NCBI GenBank assembly: GCA_964653485.1
Contig: CAZZFF010000001.1
Location: forward strand, 1-64,000
From: CAVQND01 sp964653485
GTDB taxonomy: Bacteria; Verrucomicrobiota; Verrucomicrobiia; Limisphaerales; UBA8199
DNA length: 64,000 bases
Reading direction: 5' to 3'
The notes under the pieces were generated by a model that saw only the letters and a list, made by a program, of their open reading frames with translations, did no database searches and was not told the origin of the DNA. Position 1 is the stretch's first letter. The number at the start of each line of letters is the position of its first letter. Positions 8,125-17,742 of the stretch are shown here, one piece after another. Made by a program: the position numbers and the translations under genes.

Positions 8125-9098
8125 CCTGCCCTTCCTCCTCGCCCACCTCTCCACCCTTGGCTGGAGGTGACTTATTGGTGCTGGCAGGCCCCACGGCGGT
8201 GGGCAAGTCGGCGGTTGCCCTGGCCCTGGCCCAACGGCTTGGGGGCGAGATTGTCTCTGTGGATTCAATGCAGGTCTATCGCGGCCTGGACATCGGGACC
8301 GCCAAGCCTTCGGCCCAGGACCGTGCGCGCGTGCCGCATCACTTGCTCGATGTGGCGGGGGTGAGCGACCCGTTCGATGCGGCCCGGTTCGCGAGGCTGG
8401 CGGGCGAGGCTGTGGCGGGAATCCGGGCGCGGGGGCGAGTCCCCATCCTGTGCGGGGGCACAGGTCTCTACTACAGGGCCTTCTTCGAGGGTCTTGGCCA
8501 GGCCCCGCCCGGGGATGCGGCGCTCCGGGCCGCCCTGGCCTCGACGCCGCTGCCCGATCTCTTGCGCGAATTGGCCGAGCGCGACCCGGTCACCTACGGC
8601 AGCATCGACCGCCAGAATCCGCGGCGGGTCATCCGCGCCATCGAGGTCATCCGGCTGACGGGGAAGCCCTTCTCCGAGCAGCGAGCCTCGTGGAACCGCG
8701 GGCCGCAAGGCGGCGGCAGCGGGTGCCTCTTTTTCGGCCTGGAGCGCGCGGCGGGAGACCTGCGCCGCCGCATCGATGGCCGGGTCCAGGAGATGTTCCG
8801 CCGCGGGCTGGTCGCCGAGACGGCGCAACTCCTGCAACAGGGTCTCGGGCAAAACCCGACTGCGATGCAGGCCCTGGGGTACCGCCAGGCGGCTGAGTAC
8901 CTGGCCGGCAAGCGGTCTCTGGAGGAGACCGTTGAATTAGTCAAAATCCGCACACGCCAGTTCGCCAAACGTCAGATGACGTGGTTCCGGCGGCAGATGC
9001 GGTTGCGCTGGGTGCGGGTCGAAGGAGAGCCGGGACCGGAGCGGGTTGTGGATTTACTTTTCCCGAGGGCATCGTGTAACCTCGGCGCGTTAGAATGA
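8121..9098 (+). CDS. miaA: tRNA dimethylallyltransferase
   Basis: 325 residues starting in the ATGA overlap with lgt. MiaA adds dimethylallyl to A37 of tRNAs reading UNN codons, including the tRNA-Tyr encoded 4 kb upstream. P-loop GPTAVGKS (23-30), DSMQVYRGLDIGTAKP with the catalytic Asp, GGTGLYY, DRQNPRRVIRAIEV, and the C-terminal TRQFAKRQMTWFR are all present. The reading frame continues upstream inside lgt, but family alignment begins near LLVLAGPTAVGKS, so the overlap start is right. The next gene's longer frame overlaps by four bases. Confidence 0.97.
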   Translation: MTCPSSSPTSPPLAGGDLLVLAGPTAVGKSAVALALAQRLGGEIVSVDSMQVYRGLDIGTAKPSAQDRARVPHHLLDVAGVSDPFDAARFARLAGEAVAGIRARGRVPILCGGTGLYYRAFFEGLGQAPPGDAALRAALASTPLPDLLRELAERDPVTYGSIDRQNPRRVIRAIEVIRLTGKPFSEQRASWNRGPQGGGSGCLFFGLERAAGDLRRRIDGRVQEMFRRGLVAETAQLLQQGLGQNPTAMQALGYRQAAEYLAGKRSLEETVELVKIRTRQFAKRQMTWFRRQMRLRWVRVEGEPGPERVVDLLFPRASCNLGALE

Positions 9099-9133
9099 CA
9101 TTAACGCTCCCCAAACAATGGAAGGAACCCGAT

Positions 9134-10564
9134 ATGAAGAGTTATTCAACACGGCAGTTGCTGGCCTGGGGCCTGGGGCTGCTCATCGCGGGAAACGCCC
9201 CGCGCGCCCAGGCTGGCCAGGGTGACACTGACAAGAGCGGGTCGTTTGATTTCTCCTCGGGCGTGGCCGCTTATGATGCGGCCTATCAAAAGGCCCGCCG
9301 CGTCATCGCCGCGGATGTCAAGGACGGCAAGTTCCTGGCGGGACAGAATTGGGCCCAGGTGTGGACTCGGGACACCTCCTATTCTGTCGAGATGGCCTGT
9401 GCCCTGTTGCATCCGGACGTTTCAAAGACAACGCTCCTGGGATTGACCCAATCAGTGGAGGGCATCGGCGAATGCTGGTATCAGGATAAGTGCGGCCATT
9501 TTGCTGGGTGGCCCAATCTGACCGATGCCATCGTCGGCGCTTCGGGGGCTTGGGCCTTGTATTTGGTCACGGGCGATCACGAGCTGTTGCGGCCCATTTA
9601 TGAGCGCACCGTTCGCAGCCTCGCGCGAGCGGAGCGGGATGCCTTTAACCCGCAACTGGGCCTCTTCAGCGGCTGCGCCAGCTTCATGGAATCCAACAGC
9701 GGCTATCCCAAGAAATATGCCATGAAGGGCGAAATGCTCGCCAAGACTTACGCGCTGAGCACGTGCCTGCTCTATTACCGCGGCTACACCGTTGCCGCCG
9801 AGGCGGGCAAAGCGCTGGGCGAAGATGTCCGTCCATGGCGTGAAAAGGCGTCGAAGCTCAAGGCCGCGATCAACGCGCGGTTCTGGCTGCCGGACAAGGG
9901 CTATTACGCCTATTTTCTGGATGAGGCCGGCGCCCTCAATCCGCGCATGGAGGGCCTGGGCGAGGCCTTCGCCATCCTCACCGGCGTCGCTGACGCCGGG
10001 CGCGCCCGCCAAATCCTGCTCTCGACCCCCACCACACCGTGGGGTTTCCCCTGCCTCTGGCCCCAGTTCGAGGAATGGCGGGACTACAAAAGGGACTTCG
10101 CCCATTACTACCACAATGGGATGATCTGGCCCTTTGTGGAGGGCTATTGGGCCTGGGCGGCTTCACAAAGCCGCGACCTGCCCGTGTTCACGCGCGAGCT
10201 GGACGCCCTCGTCAAACTCTCCGAGAAGAACGACACTTTCATGGAACTCTACCGCCCGGAAGACGGCGCCCCGGATGGGTCTCCGCGCCAGTTGTGGAGC
10301 GCCTCGGGCTTCCTCTCGATGATCTACCACGGCCTGTTCGGGATGGATTTCCAGGAAAACGGGGTCCGGTTTGCGCCCGTGGTCCCCGAGAGATTCGAGC
10401 AGTTGACGCTGAGCAACCTGAAGTACCGCGACTCGGAATTGCGCGTCGTCGTCAAGGGCCACGGAACCAGGGTCCGCGGTTTCAAAGTGGATGGCAAAGC
10501 CCAGAGGCCGGTGTTCGATGCGGCGAAAACGGGCCCGCATGAGATCGAAATCCTCATGCGCTGA
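9134..10564 (+). CDS. exported (alpha/alpha)6-barrel glycosidase-like protein
   Basis: 476 residues from ATG at 9134, preceded by GAAGGAA as ribosome-binding site; this start yields a signal peptide (LLAWGLGLLIAGNAPRAQA). The body resembles the toroidal helical domain of glucosidases and amylo-glucosidase-like enzymes: QVWTRDTSYSVEMACAL, FSGCASFMESNSGYP, WGFPCLWPQFEEW, HYYHNGMIWPFVEGYWAWA, RQLWSASGFLSMIYHGL. Acidic residues in WTRD and FMES-type motifs are candidates for catalysis. Probably a periplasmic or extracellular glycoside hydrolase acting on alpha-linked sugars; the exact family and substrate cannot be set from the sequence. Confidence 0.75.
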   Translation: MKSYSTRQLLAWGLGLLIAGNAPRAQAGQGDTDKSGSFDFSSGVAAYDAAYQKARRVIAADVKDGKFLAGQNWAQVWTRDTSYSVEMACALLHPDVSKTTLLGLTQSVEGIGECWYQDKCGHFAGWPNLTDAIVGASGAWALYLVTGDHELLRPIYERTVRSLARAERDAFNPQLGLFSGCASFMESNSGYPKKYAMKGEMLAKTYALSTCLLYYRGYTVAAEAGKALGEDVRPWREKASKLKAAINARFWLPDKGYYAYFLDEAGALNPRMEGLGEAFAILTGVADAGRARQILLSTPTTPWGFPCLWPQFEEWRDYKRDFAHYYHNGMIWPFVEGYWAWAASQSRDLPVFTRELDALVKLSEKNDTFMELYRPEDGAPDGSPRQLWSASGFLSMIYHGLFGMDFQENGVRFAPVVPERFEQLTLSNLKYRDSELRVVVKGHGTRVRGFKVDGKAQRPVFDAAKTGPHEIEILMR

Positions 10565-10578
10565 GAGCCGTCGAGGTT

Positions 10579-11325
10579 ATGAAGCCGGGCACCCAGAGGC
10601 TGAGCCACGCGGAGATCCTGCGGCTGAAGCGGTGGAATACTCCGACGGTATATAACGGATGGGAGAGGATAACCGGGCACAACGCCGGGGCGGAGGGGTT
10701 TAACCCGGAGGAGACACGGGATTTCATGCCGGGGATGGGACCGATGGTCGGCTATGCCGTTACGGTGGTCATCGAGCCGAGCAACCCCGAGCACCGGCGC
10801 AAGCAGCCCGGGGCGTGGAGCCAATATCGGCGTTACGTGGCGATGCAGCCGGCGCCGAAGATCGTCGTAGTGCAGGACATGGACAAACCGCGCGTCTTCG
10901 GCTCGATGTGGGGCGAGGTCAACAGCAACATCCATCGCGCGCTGGGGTGTGTGGGCACCATTACGGACGGAGGCATACGCGACCTGGACGAGATGAACAA
11001 TGCCGGGTTCAAGGCCCTCGCGCGCCGGCTCTGCGTCGGGCACGCCTTCTGCCATCCCATTCGCTGGAATTGCGAAATCGAGGTCTTCGGACGGAAGGTC
11101 CGGCCCGGCGACCTCATCCACGCGGACAAGCATGGTTTCCTGGTCGTTCCTCCTGAAGATCAGGCGGGCCTGCTGGCAGCGGCCGCCTTCATGGACGCCA
11201 ACGAGTGCTCCACCGTCATCGCCGCGGCCCGCGCCGCCGCGGGGAGCGGCGCCGAGGCATTGCTGGCGGCCCTCGACGCCGCCGAGACCAAGTTCGGCAA
11301 GGCGGCAAAGCGGTTGGGGAAATAA
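10579..11325 (+). CDS. RraA-like / HMG-aldolase-family protein
   Basis: 248 residues, longer than E. coli RraA (about 160). Core signature CVGTITDGGIRDLDEM (G-x-x-x-D-x-x-x-R-D) plus GDLIHADKHGFLVVP identify the RraA-like phosphohistidine-swivelling fold, which also covers 4-hydroxy-4-methyl-2-oxoglutarate aldolases and related lyases. The Asp of HAD and Arg of GIRD are the metal and substrate ligands in the aldolase branch. It follows the glycosidase gene by 14 bases, suggesting a shared transcript and a role in sugar-acid breakdown rather than RNase E control; that is an inference. Confidence 0.8.
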   Translation: MKPGTQRLSHAEILRLKRWNTPTVYNGWERITGHNAGAEGFNPEETRDFMPGMGPMVGYAVTVVIEPSNPEHRRKQPGAWSQYRRYVAMQPAPKIVVVQDMDKPRVFGSMWGEVNSNIHRALGCVGTITDGGIRDLDEMNNAGFKALARRLCVGHAFCHPIRWNCEIEVFGRKVRPGDLIHADKHGFLVVPPEDQAGLLAAAAFMDANECSTVIAAARAAAGSGAEALLAALDAAETKFGKAAKRLGK

Positions 11326-11489
11326 CGCGGGGCTGCTTCTGGCGGCCGCTCACGGGTTGGCATGGGGCAGGGGGTCGCGATTCCGGGGCCGGCAGGCGGG
11401 CCATGCACTCGAATCGAGCAGCCCGTTGACCTTAAGGTTAAGGAGAAAAAAGTGCGGCAATGTCCCTTGGAAGCGGTAGAATCGGCTCC

Positions 11490-11756
11490 ATGACGGGCCG
11501 AGTGAATGTCGTCTGCCTCAAGTTGGTTCGGTGGAGCGGTTGGCCGCTGTTGCCGGTGGTGTTTCTGTTCCTGTTGACCGGCTACATCATGGATGGCCGG
11601 TACGGCTTGAGCCGGCTGCTGGACGAGAAGACGGCGCTGACCTTCCACCGGATGCTGCATTTGCCGCTGATCGTCCTCGTGCTGGCGCACAGCCTCCCGG
11701 CGGTGTATCTTGCCTTACAGCGATGGGGTTGGGTCAAGAATCGTCCGGAACCATGA
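11490..11756 (+). CDS. small two-helix membrane protein, cytochrome b-like
   Basis: 88 residues from ATG at 11490 (a frame start at 11460 is also possible). Two hydrophobic helices, WPLLPVVFLFLLTGYIM and LPLIVLVLAHSLPAVYLAL, carry spaced His residues (FHRMLHLP, LAHSLP) that could hold haem as in DUF4405/cytochrome b561-type subunits. Its stop overlaps the start of the radical SAM gene (ATGA), so the two are coupled. It could supply electrons to the exported or membrane-facing partner; this is inferred only from layout. Confidence 0.65.
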   Translation: MTGRVNVVCLKLVRWSGWPLLPVVFLFLLTGYIMDGRYGLSRLLDEKTALTFHRMLHLPLIVLVLAHSLPAVYLALQRWGWVKNRPEP

Positions 11757-13066
11757 AAGGCCCTGAACCACCAGGCCACGAAAGCGCCCATGAGCAAGCC
11801 CGCCCCGGAAGCCGGCTTTCCCGCCGGGCCGCCATCGTGTTGGGCGCCGCCGGCGCCACCGGCCTGGCGGCGGGAGCGTCCTTGTTCGATTTCTTCTCCA
11901 ATTGGCGCGCCGCGGAAGCCCCGGCGGACATCTTCAAGGGAGATGCTCCGAAGGGTGAGGTCTGGGAGCTTTGGCGCAAACGCGGCTGGGTGAGGGAGGC
12001 CTCGCATTACTTCAAGCTCGGCCGCAACGTCCAGTGCAAAGTCTGCCCCAACAATTGCCTGCTGGCCCCTGGCGACCGCAGCCATTGCCGCAACAAGGTC
12101 AATTACGACGGCACGCTCTACACGTTGGTCTATGGCAATCCCTGCACCTTCCACGTCGATCCCGTCGAGAAAAAGCCACTCTTCCATTTCCTGCCCGGCA
12201 GCCGCACGTTCTCCCTGGCCACCTCCGGGTGCATCTTCCGTTGCCTTAACTGCCAGAACTGGGAAATCTCGCAAAAGAAACCCGAGGAAACCAAGGACCC
12301 GCGCGGCCCGGAATTACGCCTGCGCCCGCCGCTGCCCTCGAGCCTCACGCTCGATGACGTCGCCCGATCGAGCCTCTTCCCCGACGATGCGGTGGCCGTG
12401 GCCCAAGCCCTCGGCTGCCCATCCCTCGCTTACACTTATTCCGAGCCGACCTCATTTTACGAATACACCCTCGACACCTGTAAGGCGGCCCGCCAACGCA
12501 AGCTCAGGAACATAGTCGTCAGTTGCGGCTCCATCGAAGACCGCCCCGCCCGCGAGCTCTACCAACTCGTGGATGCGGCCCATGTGGACCTCAAGGGGTT
12601 CGACCAGCAGATTTATCAGAAGCTCAACTCCGGCAAACTCCAGCCGATTCTCAACACGCTCAAGACCCTTAAAGAGTTGGGGGTCTGGTTCGAGATTATC
12701 AACCTTGTGGTGCCGACCTATACCGACGACCTGGCCACCATCCGCCGCATGTGCGGCTGGCTTGCCAAGGAGTTGGGGCCGGACCAGGTGCTGCACTTCT
12801 CCCGCTTTCACCCGGAGCACAAACTCGCCCACCTGACCCCCACGCCCGTGGAGACACTCCTCAAGGCCCGCGAGGCCGCGCGCGCCGAGGGCCTTCACTA
12901 CGTCTATATCGGCAATGTCCCCGGCCTCGCCGATGCGGAAACCACGTTCTGTCCAGCCTGCAAGAAGCCCGTTGTTCAGCGCGACATCTTCGCGGTCACA
13001 GCCCTCGACCTGGCCTCCGGCAAGTGCCGCTTCTGCGGCGCGCGCATCGCCGGTGTGTGGAGCTGA
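11753..13066 (+). CDS. AmmeMemoRadiSam-system radical SAM enzyme, Tat-type leader
   Basis: 437 residues. The N-terminus RLSRRAAIVLGAAGATGLAAG is a twin-arginine-like leader. The first Cys cluster (QCKVCPNNCLLAPGDRSHC) and the radical SAM motif CIFRCLNC (C-x3-C-x2-C) follow, then a TIM-barrel body (AYTYSEPTSFYEY, VDLKGF) and a C-terminal zinc-ribbon-like CPAC...CRFC pair. This matches the radical SAM member of the AmmeMemoRadiSam set, related to pyruvate formate-lyase activases; its substrate is unknown. The other two members (Memo and AMMECR1 proteins) are not in the neighbourhood. A Tat-type leader on a SAM enzyme is a recurring oddity of this family. Confidence 0.88.
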   Translation: MKGPEPPGHESAHEQARPGSRLSRRAAIVLGAAGATGLAAGASLFDFFSNWRAAEAPADIFKGDAPKGEVWELWRKRGWVREASHYFKLGRNVQCKVCPNNCLLAPGDRSHCRNKVNYDGTLYTLVYGNPCTFHVDPVEKKPLFHFLPGSRTFSLATSGCIFRCLNCQNWEISQKKPEETKDPRGPELRLRPPLPSSLTLDDVARSSLFPDDAVAVAQALGCPSLAYTYSEPTSFYEYTLDTCKAARQRKLRNIVVSCGSIEDRPARELYQLVDAAHVDLKGFDQQIYQKLNSGKLQPILNTLKTLKELGVWFEIINLVVPTYTDDLATIRRMCGWLAKELGPDQVLHFSRFHPEHKLAHLTPTPVETLLKAREAARAEGLHYVYIGNVPGLADAETTFCPACKKPVVQRDIFAVTALDLASGKCRFCGARIAGVWS

Positions 13067-13088
13067 AGGATTCCCGGCGGAGTGCCTC

Positions 13089-15116
13089 CTATTGCACGGC
13101 GCCGGTGCGATAGAACTGGAGAGGGGGCGCGTTGGTTTGGACGTCCTCCAGGTAGAGCAACGTTCCGGTATTGTCTTGGAATTCAAGCAACGGGCCTTGG
13201 GTCCAGGTGGAAAAATCGGTGCTGGAATAGAGGAAGAACCGCTGGTCGAGTTGCCCGGTGAAGAGGAAGAGGTTCCGGCCCGAAGCTTGGCCATATCGGA
13301 CGATATTGACCGGGGTGGAAGGGGGGACAATCTGGCTGCGAAGGATAACGCCTTCGGCGCCGACGGTGATGAGCTGGCCCTGGTTGTGGGCCAGGCCGTA
13401 AAGGGATTTGGATGTGAGAGTGGGGAATGTGACCCAGTTGGTCAGGTCCGGGCTGCCGAGCACAATGCCTTGGTTTCCGGCGACGAACCAGGTGCCCGCC
13501 AGGTAGTCGGCCGCGTTGAGCCAGTTGGTGACCCCGCTGGCGCGGGCGACCCAGTTGGTGGCATCAAAACTGGTCAGGATCGTCCCGTTATTCCCCACGG
13601 CCACCAAAGCGCCATTAAGGCAGGCCACCTGTGAGAGCCAATTGGTGGTCGCTTGGTTCAGGGTCCAGTTGGTCCGGTCGGTGCTGGTGAGAATGGTGCC
13701 CTTGTCGCCGACGGCTACCATTTGGCCTGAGAAGAGGGCCATGCTCGTCAGGAAGGCGGTGGTCGGGGTGGAGACCATGGCCCAGTTCGTTGCGTTGCTG
13801 CTGGTGAGGATGGTGCCGTTGTCGCCGCACAGGTAGAATTGCGTCCCGTCGAAAAACACGCCCTCGAGGTCGTTGGTGGTCGGGGCGGCCAGGAGGTTCC
13901 AGAGAGCGGCGTTGGTGGCCCACAAGACAGTGCCACGCGCGCCGACGGCCAACTGGAGATTGGTGGTGCCCCCCGCCCCCAGGAGGACGGAGTTAGTAGT
14001 CGAGAGAGGCGCCAATTCCACAGACCAGGCGTACCCGTCCGGGCTGCTAAGGATGGTGCCGTAATTCCCAACGGCCAGGTAGTAATCGGGCAGTCGCACT
14101 GTCTGCCAGAGCCATGAGCGCACCGGGCGCGAAGGCGTGCGCCAAGTGATGGCGCCATTGGTTCTGGCCCCGATCACGGTCATGCCTGAACTGCCGGAGA
14201 CCACGTAAGCGTCCGCGCTGTTCGTGCTCCAGGCGCTCGCATAGTAGGTCCACTTGGGCGCCGGGGACGCCAGGCTCCGAGAAAGCTGATCGGACCAACC
14301 CGACGGTTCTTTCACCCAGAGTTCGGATTGGCCCGCGACCAACCAGGTATCGGTGCTGCCCGTCACCGTGTAGAGGAAGTTCGTGGCTCCGGCAGCCATC
14401 GTCTGCCAGGTGGCGCCGGTCGCGCTGGCCAGGGTCACGCCGCCATCGCCCACGGCCATGAACTGGTTGCCCTGCCAGGCGACCCAATTCAGGTTCCTGG
14501 TGGTCCCGCTGTCCACCGCTCTCCACAGCGAACCGTCCGCGCTTGTGGCAATGAACCCGCCTTCACCCACAACAACGAACTCCGACCCGTCGCAGGCGAC
14601 GCCGGCCAGCCACTGGCTGAAGCCGGTCGGAACGGCCTGCCAGGAAGCCCCGTCCGGGCTGGAGTAAATCGCGCCGTTGTCGCCAACGGCCACCGCCAGG
14701 TTCGTCGAGACCGCCACGGACTCCAGCCAGTTGGTCGTATCGAGGTCCACAAGAGAAAAGGTCGAGAGATCGTCCGAATAAAGCACGGTTCCGGTTTCTC
14801 CGACGAGGATGCATCGGCCGCCCAAAAAGGCAGCCGCTTGGAGCGATGAGGCGGTGTGGCTCTGCTGCGGCATCCAGGAGACCAGGTCTTGGCTCGTGAA
14901 TATCTGGCCATGTTCTCCGGCCTGAACGCAGACACCCTGGGCGCAGGCCAAGGCGAAGATGTCCGCTCCATTTGGAGTGGGATTCGACCAATGCCATACC
15001 GGCGGGAGGTCCACACCGGCCAGCGCCCCGCTCCCAAGGCCGAGCAGCACCAGGCCCGCCCAAGCGGCTGCCCGGAAGGCGCGTCTGCGGGAACTGTGCT
15101 GGTTCATCGTTTGCAT
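13089..15116 (-). CDS. exported YCF48-like beta-propeller repeat protein
   Basis: 675 residues from ATG at 15116 (or 15107), with a signal peptide (FRAAAWAGLVLLGLGSGALAG). The rest is some fourteen degenerate repeats of about 40-45 residues built on AVGDNGTILTSxDxTNW, like YCF48/BNR-type propeller blades. The C-terminal 70 residues (RNLFLFTGQLDQRFFLYSST) form a separate module. Such proteins are usually outer-surface or periplasmic scaffolds. It is the last gene of a minus-strand run, 7 bases after the histidine kinase stop. No enzyme motif is visible. Confidence 0.8.
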   Translation of the reverse strand: MQTMNQHSSRRRAFRAAAWAGLVLLGLGSGALAGVDLPPVWHWSNPTPNGADIFALACAQGVCVQAGEHGQIFTSQDLVSWMPQQSHTASSLQAAAFLGGRCILVGETGTVLYSDDLSTFSLVDLDTTNWLESVAVSTNLAVAVGDNGAIYSSPDGASWQAVPTGFSQWLAGVACDGSEFVVVGEGGFIATSADGSLWRAVDSGTTRNLNWVAWQGNQFMAVGDGGVTLASATGATWQTMAAGATNFLYTVTGSTDTWLVAGQSELWVKEPSGWSDQLSRSLASPAPKWTYYASAWSTNSADAYVVSGSSGMTVIGARTNGAITWRTPSRPVRSWLWQTVRLPDYYLAVGNYGTILSSPDGYAWSVELAPLSTTNSVLLGAGGTTNLQLAVGARGTVLWATNAALWNLLAAPTTNDLEGVFFDGTQFYLCGDNGTILTSSNATNWAMVSTPTTAFLTSMALFSGQMVAVGDKGTILTSTDRTNWTLNQATTNWLSQVACLNGALVAVGNNGTILTSFDATNWVARASGVTNWLNAADYLAGTWFVAGNQGIVLGSPDLTNWVTFPTLTSKSLYGLAHNQGQLITVGAEGVILRSQIVPPSTPVNIVRYGQASGRNLFLFTGQLDQRFFLYSSTDFSTWTQGPLLEFQDNTGTLLYLEDVQTNAPPLQFYRTGAVQ

Positions 15117-15123
15117 TGGCTCG

Positions 15124-16572
15124 TTACTCCGCCCTCGCCGCCGCGGCCAGGGCGATTGACCCCGCCGAGGAGGAGGAAAAGACCGACTCCGGGAGGGCAA
15201 GCGCCATCACGCATCCGCCCGGGCCGTTGCGCTTCAACTCCAAGGCGCCCTGGATATGGCCGGCCAGTTGTTTGCTGATGGCCAGACCCAAGCCGGCCCC
15301 GCCTTTGGTGGAGCGGCAAGGAACAAATAGGTTCTTCAAGGCGGTTTCGGGGAAACCCGGGCCCTGATCAGCCACTTCGCACACGATGCCCGGACCATCA
15401 TCGAAAAACGAGGTGCGAACCGACTTGCCTCGAGGCGTGACCTGCAAGGCATTGGAGACGAGATTCTCGAGGATCAACAGGATAACGTTCGCGCGGTCGT
15501 TGGAGAGCCTGGCTTGGGCGAAGATTCCAACCTCCCAGACGACGCCCAGGTCCTGCGCCATCGGGCGGAGCTTCGACTCAAGGACATGGACCAGCTCTTC
15601 GAGGGTGAGTTCGTAGCGCTCACGAGAGTCCTGCTCCCCGAGGACACGCACTACTTCCTGGACCAGTTCTCGCATGCGGCGGGTGGCGGACACCGCCTCC
15701 TGCCAATCGGTATCCTCGGGATGGTCATCTCCGTGGATGGACATAAATATCTGGAGGCAGGCCAGCGGATTGCTCAGGCCATGAATCAGGTGGGCGGTGA
15801 CGGCGCCCAGGGCGGTCGTTTTTGCGGCAAGGGTCAACTCATGATTGGCGCGCAGCAGCCGCTCGGTTCGTTCCTGGAGCAACTGGTTGGCGCGCTGGAG
15901 TCGCCGGTAGGCCCAAACCAGCACTCCGCCCAACGAGGCGCCGCCGCAAACAAATACCCCCCATCCCTCCGCCCTGAGCTGGAAATCCAGCGCGGCCGCC
16001 TTGGCGGCCAACTCCCGGGCGTCCACGAGGAGTTGCGCGCAAGCCAGCAACTCCCTCTGGTCGGGGGAATAGATAGGAATGTTGACCTCCAAGAGCGGCT
16101 GGTCATGGCTCCGCTCGCCCGCCTCGGGCCGAGCCATGAGAAAAAAGTCTGTCAGATCGGCCTGGCTGTAGTAACGGCTGACCGGCCGGAGTTTTTTCAG
16201 CGCCCCGTAGGTCCGTGCCTCCAGGGTGGCATCCTTCATGTTGACCGGCACGGCGGTCACGAACCGGCCCGCGGCGTCGAACAGGCGAACGCCGAGGACG
16301 TCGCTGCGGATGCGGGAGATCTGCAGGGCCAGCGGCAGTTGCCCCAGAGGGGATTTGAGTTGTTCGGCCAGGTTGCTGTTGGTGAATGGGCTGTCGAACT
16401 GCTGGGCTTGGGCCACCGCGGAGAGAATCTCTCCATCGCGGTTAACCAGTTGGGCACGGAGCACCTGATGCAGATGCCGGTAGCCTGCCATGACCGCACC
16501 CCCCAGGATTCCCAGCGCCAACACAAGCACCAGCGTAGGCATCGCTCTTGGGCCATATAGACTTGCCGACAT
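15124..16572 (-). CDS. membrane sensor histidine kinase
   Basis: 482 residues from ATG at 16572, 7 bases after the beta-barrel gene; the longer frame would run back into that gene. One N-terminal helix (PTLVLVLALGILGGAVMAGY), a periplasmic sensor of about 170 residues, a second helix (GWGVFVCGGASLGGVLVWAY), then H-box AHLIHGLSNPLACLQIFM, N-box NLVSNALQVTP, G1 DQGPGFP and G2 KGGAGLGLAISKQL. The kinase core is complete. The nearest response regulator is the NtrC-type protein ending at 18561, two genes away on the same strand, and is the likely partner. Confidence 0.92.
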   Translation of the reverse strand: MSASLYGPRAMPTLVLVLALGILGGAVMAGYRHLHQVLRAQLVNRDGEILSAVAQAQQFDSPFTNSNLAEQLKSPLGQLPLALQISRIRSDVLGVRLFDAAGRFVTAVPVNMKDATLEARTYGALKKLRPVSRYYSQADLTDFFLMARPEAGERSHDQPLLEVNIPIYSPDQRELLACAQLLVDARELAAKAAALDFQLRAEGWGVFVCGGASLGGVLVWAYRRLQRANQLLQERTERLLRANHELTLAAKTTALGAVTAHLIHGLSNPLACLQIFMSIHGDDHPEDTDWQEAVSATRRMRELVQEVVRVLGEQDSRERYELTLEELVHVLESKLRPMAQDLGVVWEVGIFAQARLSNDRANVILLILENLVSNALQVTPRGKSVRTSFFDDGPGIVCEVADQGPGFPETALKNLFVPCRSTKGGAGLGLAISKQLAGHIQGALELKRNGPGGCVMALALPESVFSSSSAGSIALAAAARAE

Positions 16573-16579
16573 AAACAGC

Positions 16580-17737
16580 CTAAAACTGAAACTCCGCGCC
16601 GATACTGATCGTATGCGTGAAATAATCGTCAATGTCAAGGTTGGAAAAGGCGCGGTCGAAGCTAAAATTGGCCTGGAGTTTGAGCATCTTCGTGAGTCTC
16701 CATTCGGCGCGAGCGCGGGCGGAGAGCCAAAGTTTGCTCCGGTGGTCATGACCGTCGAGGGGAACCGTTTGCACGGGGTACTGGGCGGCGCCCGCGGTCG
16801 TTGAGGCGCTCAAGGACCAGGCGCCAGCGCGGTATTCGAGCTTAGAGGCCAGCGAGTACTGGTCGCGGTCGAAGAAACCCGAACCGTTGTCCTGGTCGAA
16901 GCCGTACGAAGCGGTCAAGGTCGAACGCCAGCGGCTGCGCTCATCCCACGCCCGGCGCCAGGCCAACTGCAACGTCTGCGAGGCAAGGACAAGGTGGGTA
17001 TTGGTCAGAATGTTGCCCCGGGGGTCCAGGTCAGGGTCGTGATCGTAGGAGAGCCGCGTCCACAGGTAACTGAGCGTCAAATCGTCGCGAGGGCCGAAGG
17101 CGTGGCCGAGGGATAGCTTGGGGCCAAATTGCCAATAGCTGTCCAGGGGCGACTGGAGCCACTGCCGCGTCCCTTCCATCTCGAGCTCGGCCCAGCCTGG
17201 AGCGTATTGGCCTCGCGCCGAGGAGCGGGTGGTGAAGGTGTTGCCGATGACGCGTCCCGTGCCCGCCTGGCCAGGCTCGATGGCGTTCAGGTCCATGACC
17301 TGGTCTTGATAGGCGTAATTCGCGCCTAAGGTCGAGGTCCAGTGCTCGCCGAAGGAGCCGGTGGCCTGAGCGACGGCCAGGGCGGTCTCTTCGTGGGTCG
17401 GGCTTTGGCCCCCGAAATAGCGGATATCATCCCCTGAGAGGAGGCCGTTGAGGGACCAGTTGCCGCTGGGCAGCCGATAGAACAGGAAGTCGCCCCCTGA
17501 ATCCCAGAAGGGGGAATCCTGCCGGTTGGTGTGGCTCAGGAAGACGTTCTCTTTATAGCCCATCAAGCCGCGCATGTCCGCCCCATAGTTCCAAAGGTGG
17601 ACCTTGAAGTCGTTTGTGAAGTCGGGCGGCAGGGGCTCCTGGCCATACGAGAGGAAGGCGCCCAAGCCGGAGCCCGCGGCAAGCAGCGCCACCAGGGCCA
17701 GCCGGCAATTCCATGCTTGGCGCCGGTTGCGATGCAC
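16580..17737 (-). CDS. outer-membrane beta-barrel protein of unknown function
   Basis: 385 residues with a signal peptide (LALVALLAAGSGLGAFLSYG). The rest alternates polar and hydrophobic residues with many aromatic girdle positions and ends HTISIGAEFQF, the terminal Phe typical of outer-membrane barrels. Strand-like pieces such as GNWSLNGLLSGDD, LTLSYLWTRLSYDHD and LKLQANFSFDRAF recur about every 20-25 residues, giving perhaps 16 strands. It heads the minus-strand run barrel-kinase-propeller protein, preceded by its own sigma70-type promoter at 17782-17811. No substrate motif is evident. Confidence 0.75.
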   Translation of the reverse strand: MHRNRRQAWNCRLALVALLAAGSGLGAFLSYGQEPLPPDFTNDFKVHLWNYGADMRGLMGYKENVFLSHTNRQDSPFWDSGGDFLFYRLPSGNWSLNGLLSGDDIRYFGGQSPTHEETALAVAQATGSFGEHWTSTLGANYAYQDQVMDLNAIEPGQAGTGRVIGNTFTTRSSARGQYAPGWAELEMEGTRQWLQSPLDSYWQFGPKLSLGHAFGPRDDLTLSYLWTRLSYDHDPDLDPRGNILTNTHLVLASQTLQLAWRRAWDERSRWRSTLTASYGFDQDNGSGFFDRDQYSLASKLEYRAGAWSLSASTTAGAAQYPVQTVPLDGHDHRSKLWLSARARAEWRLTKMLKLQANFSFDRAFSNLDIDDYFTHTISIGAEFQF

Positions 17738-17742
17738 AACAG

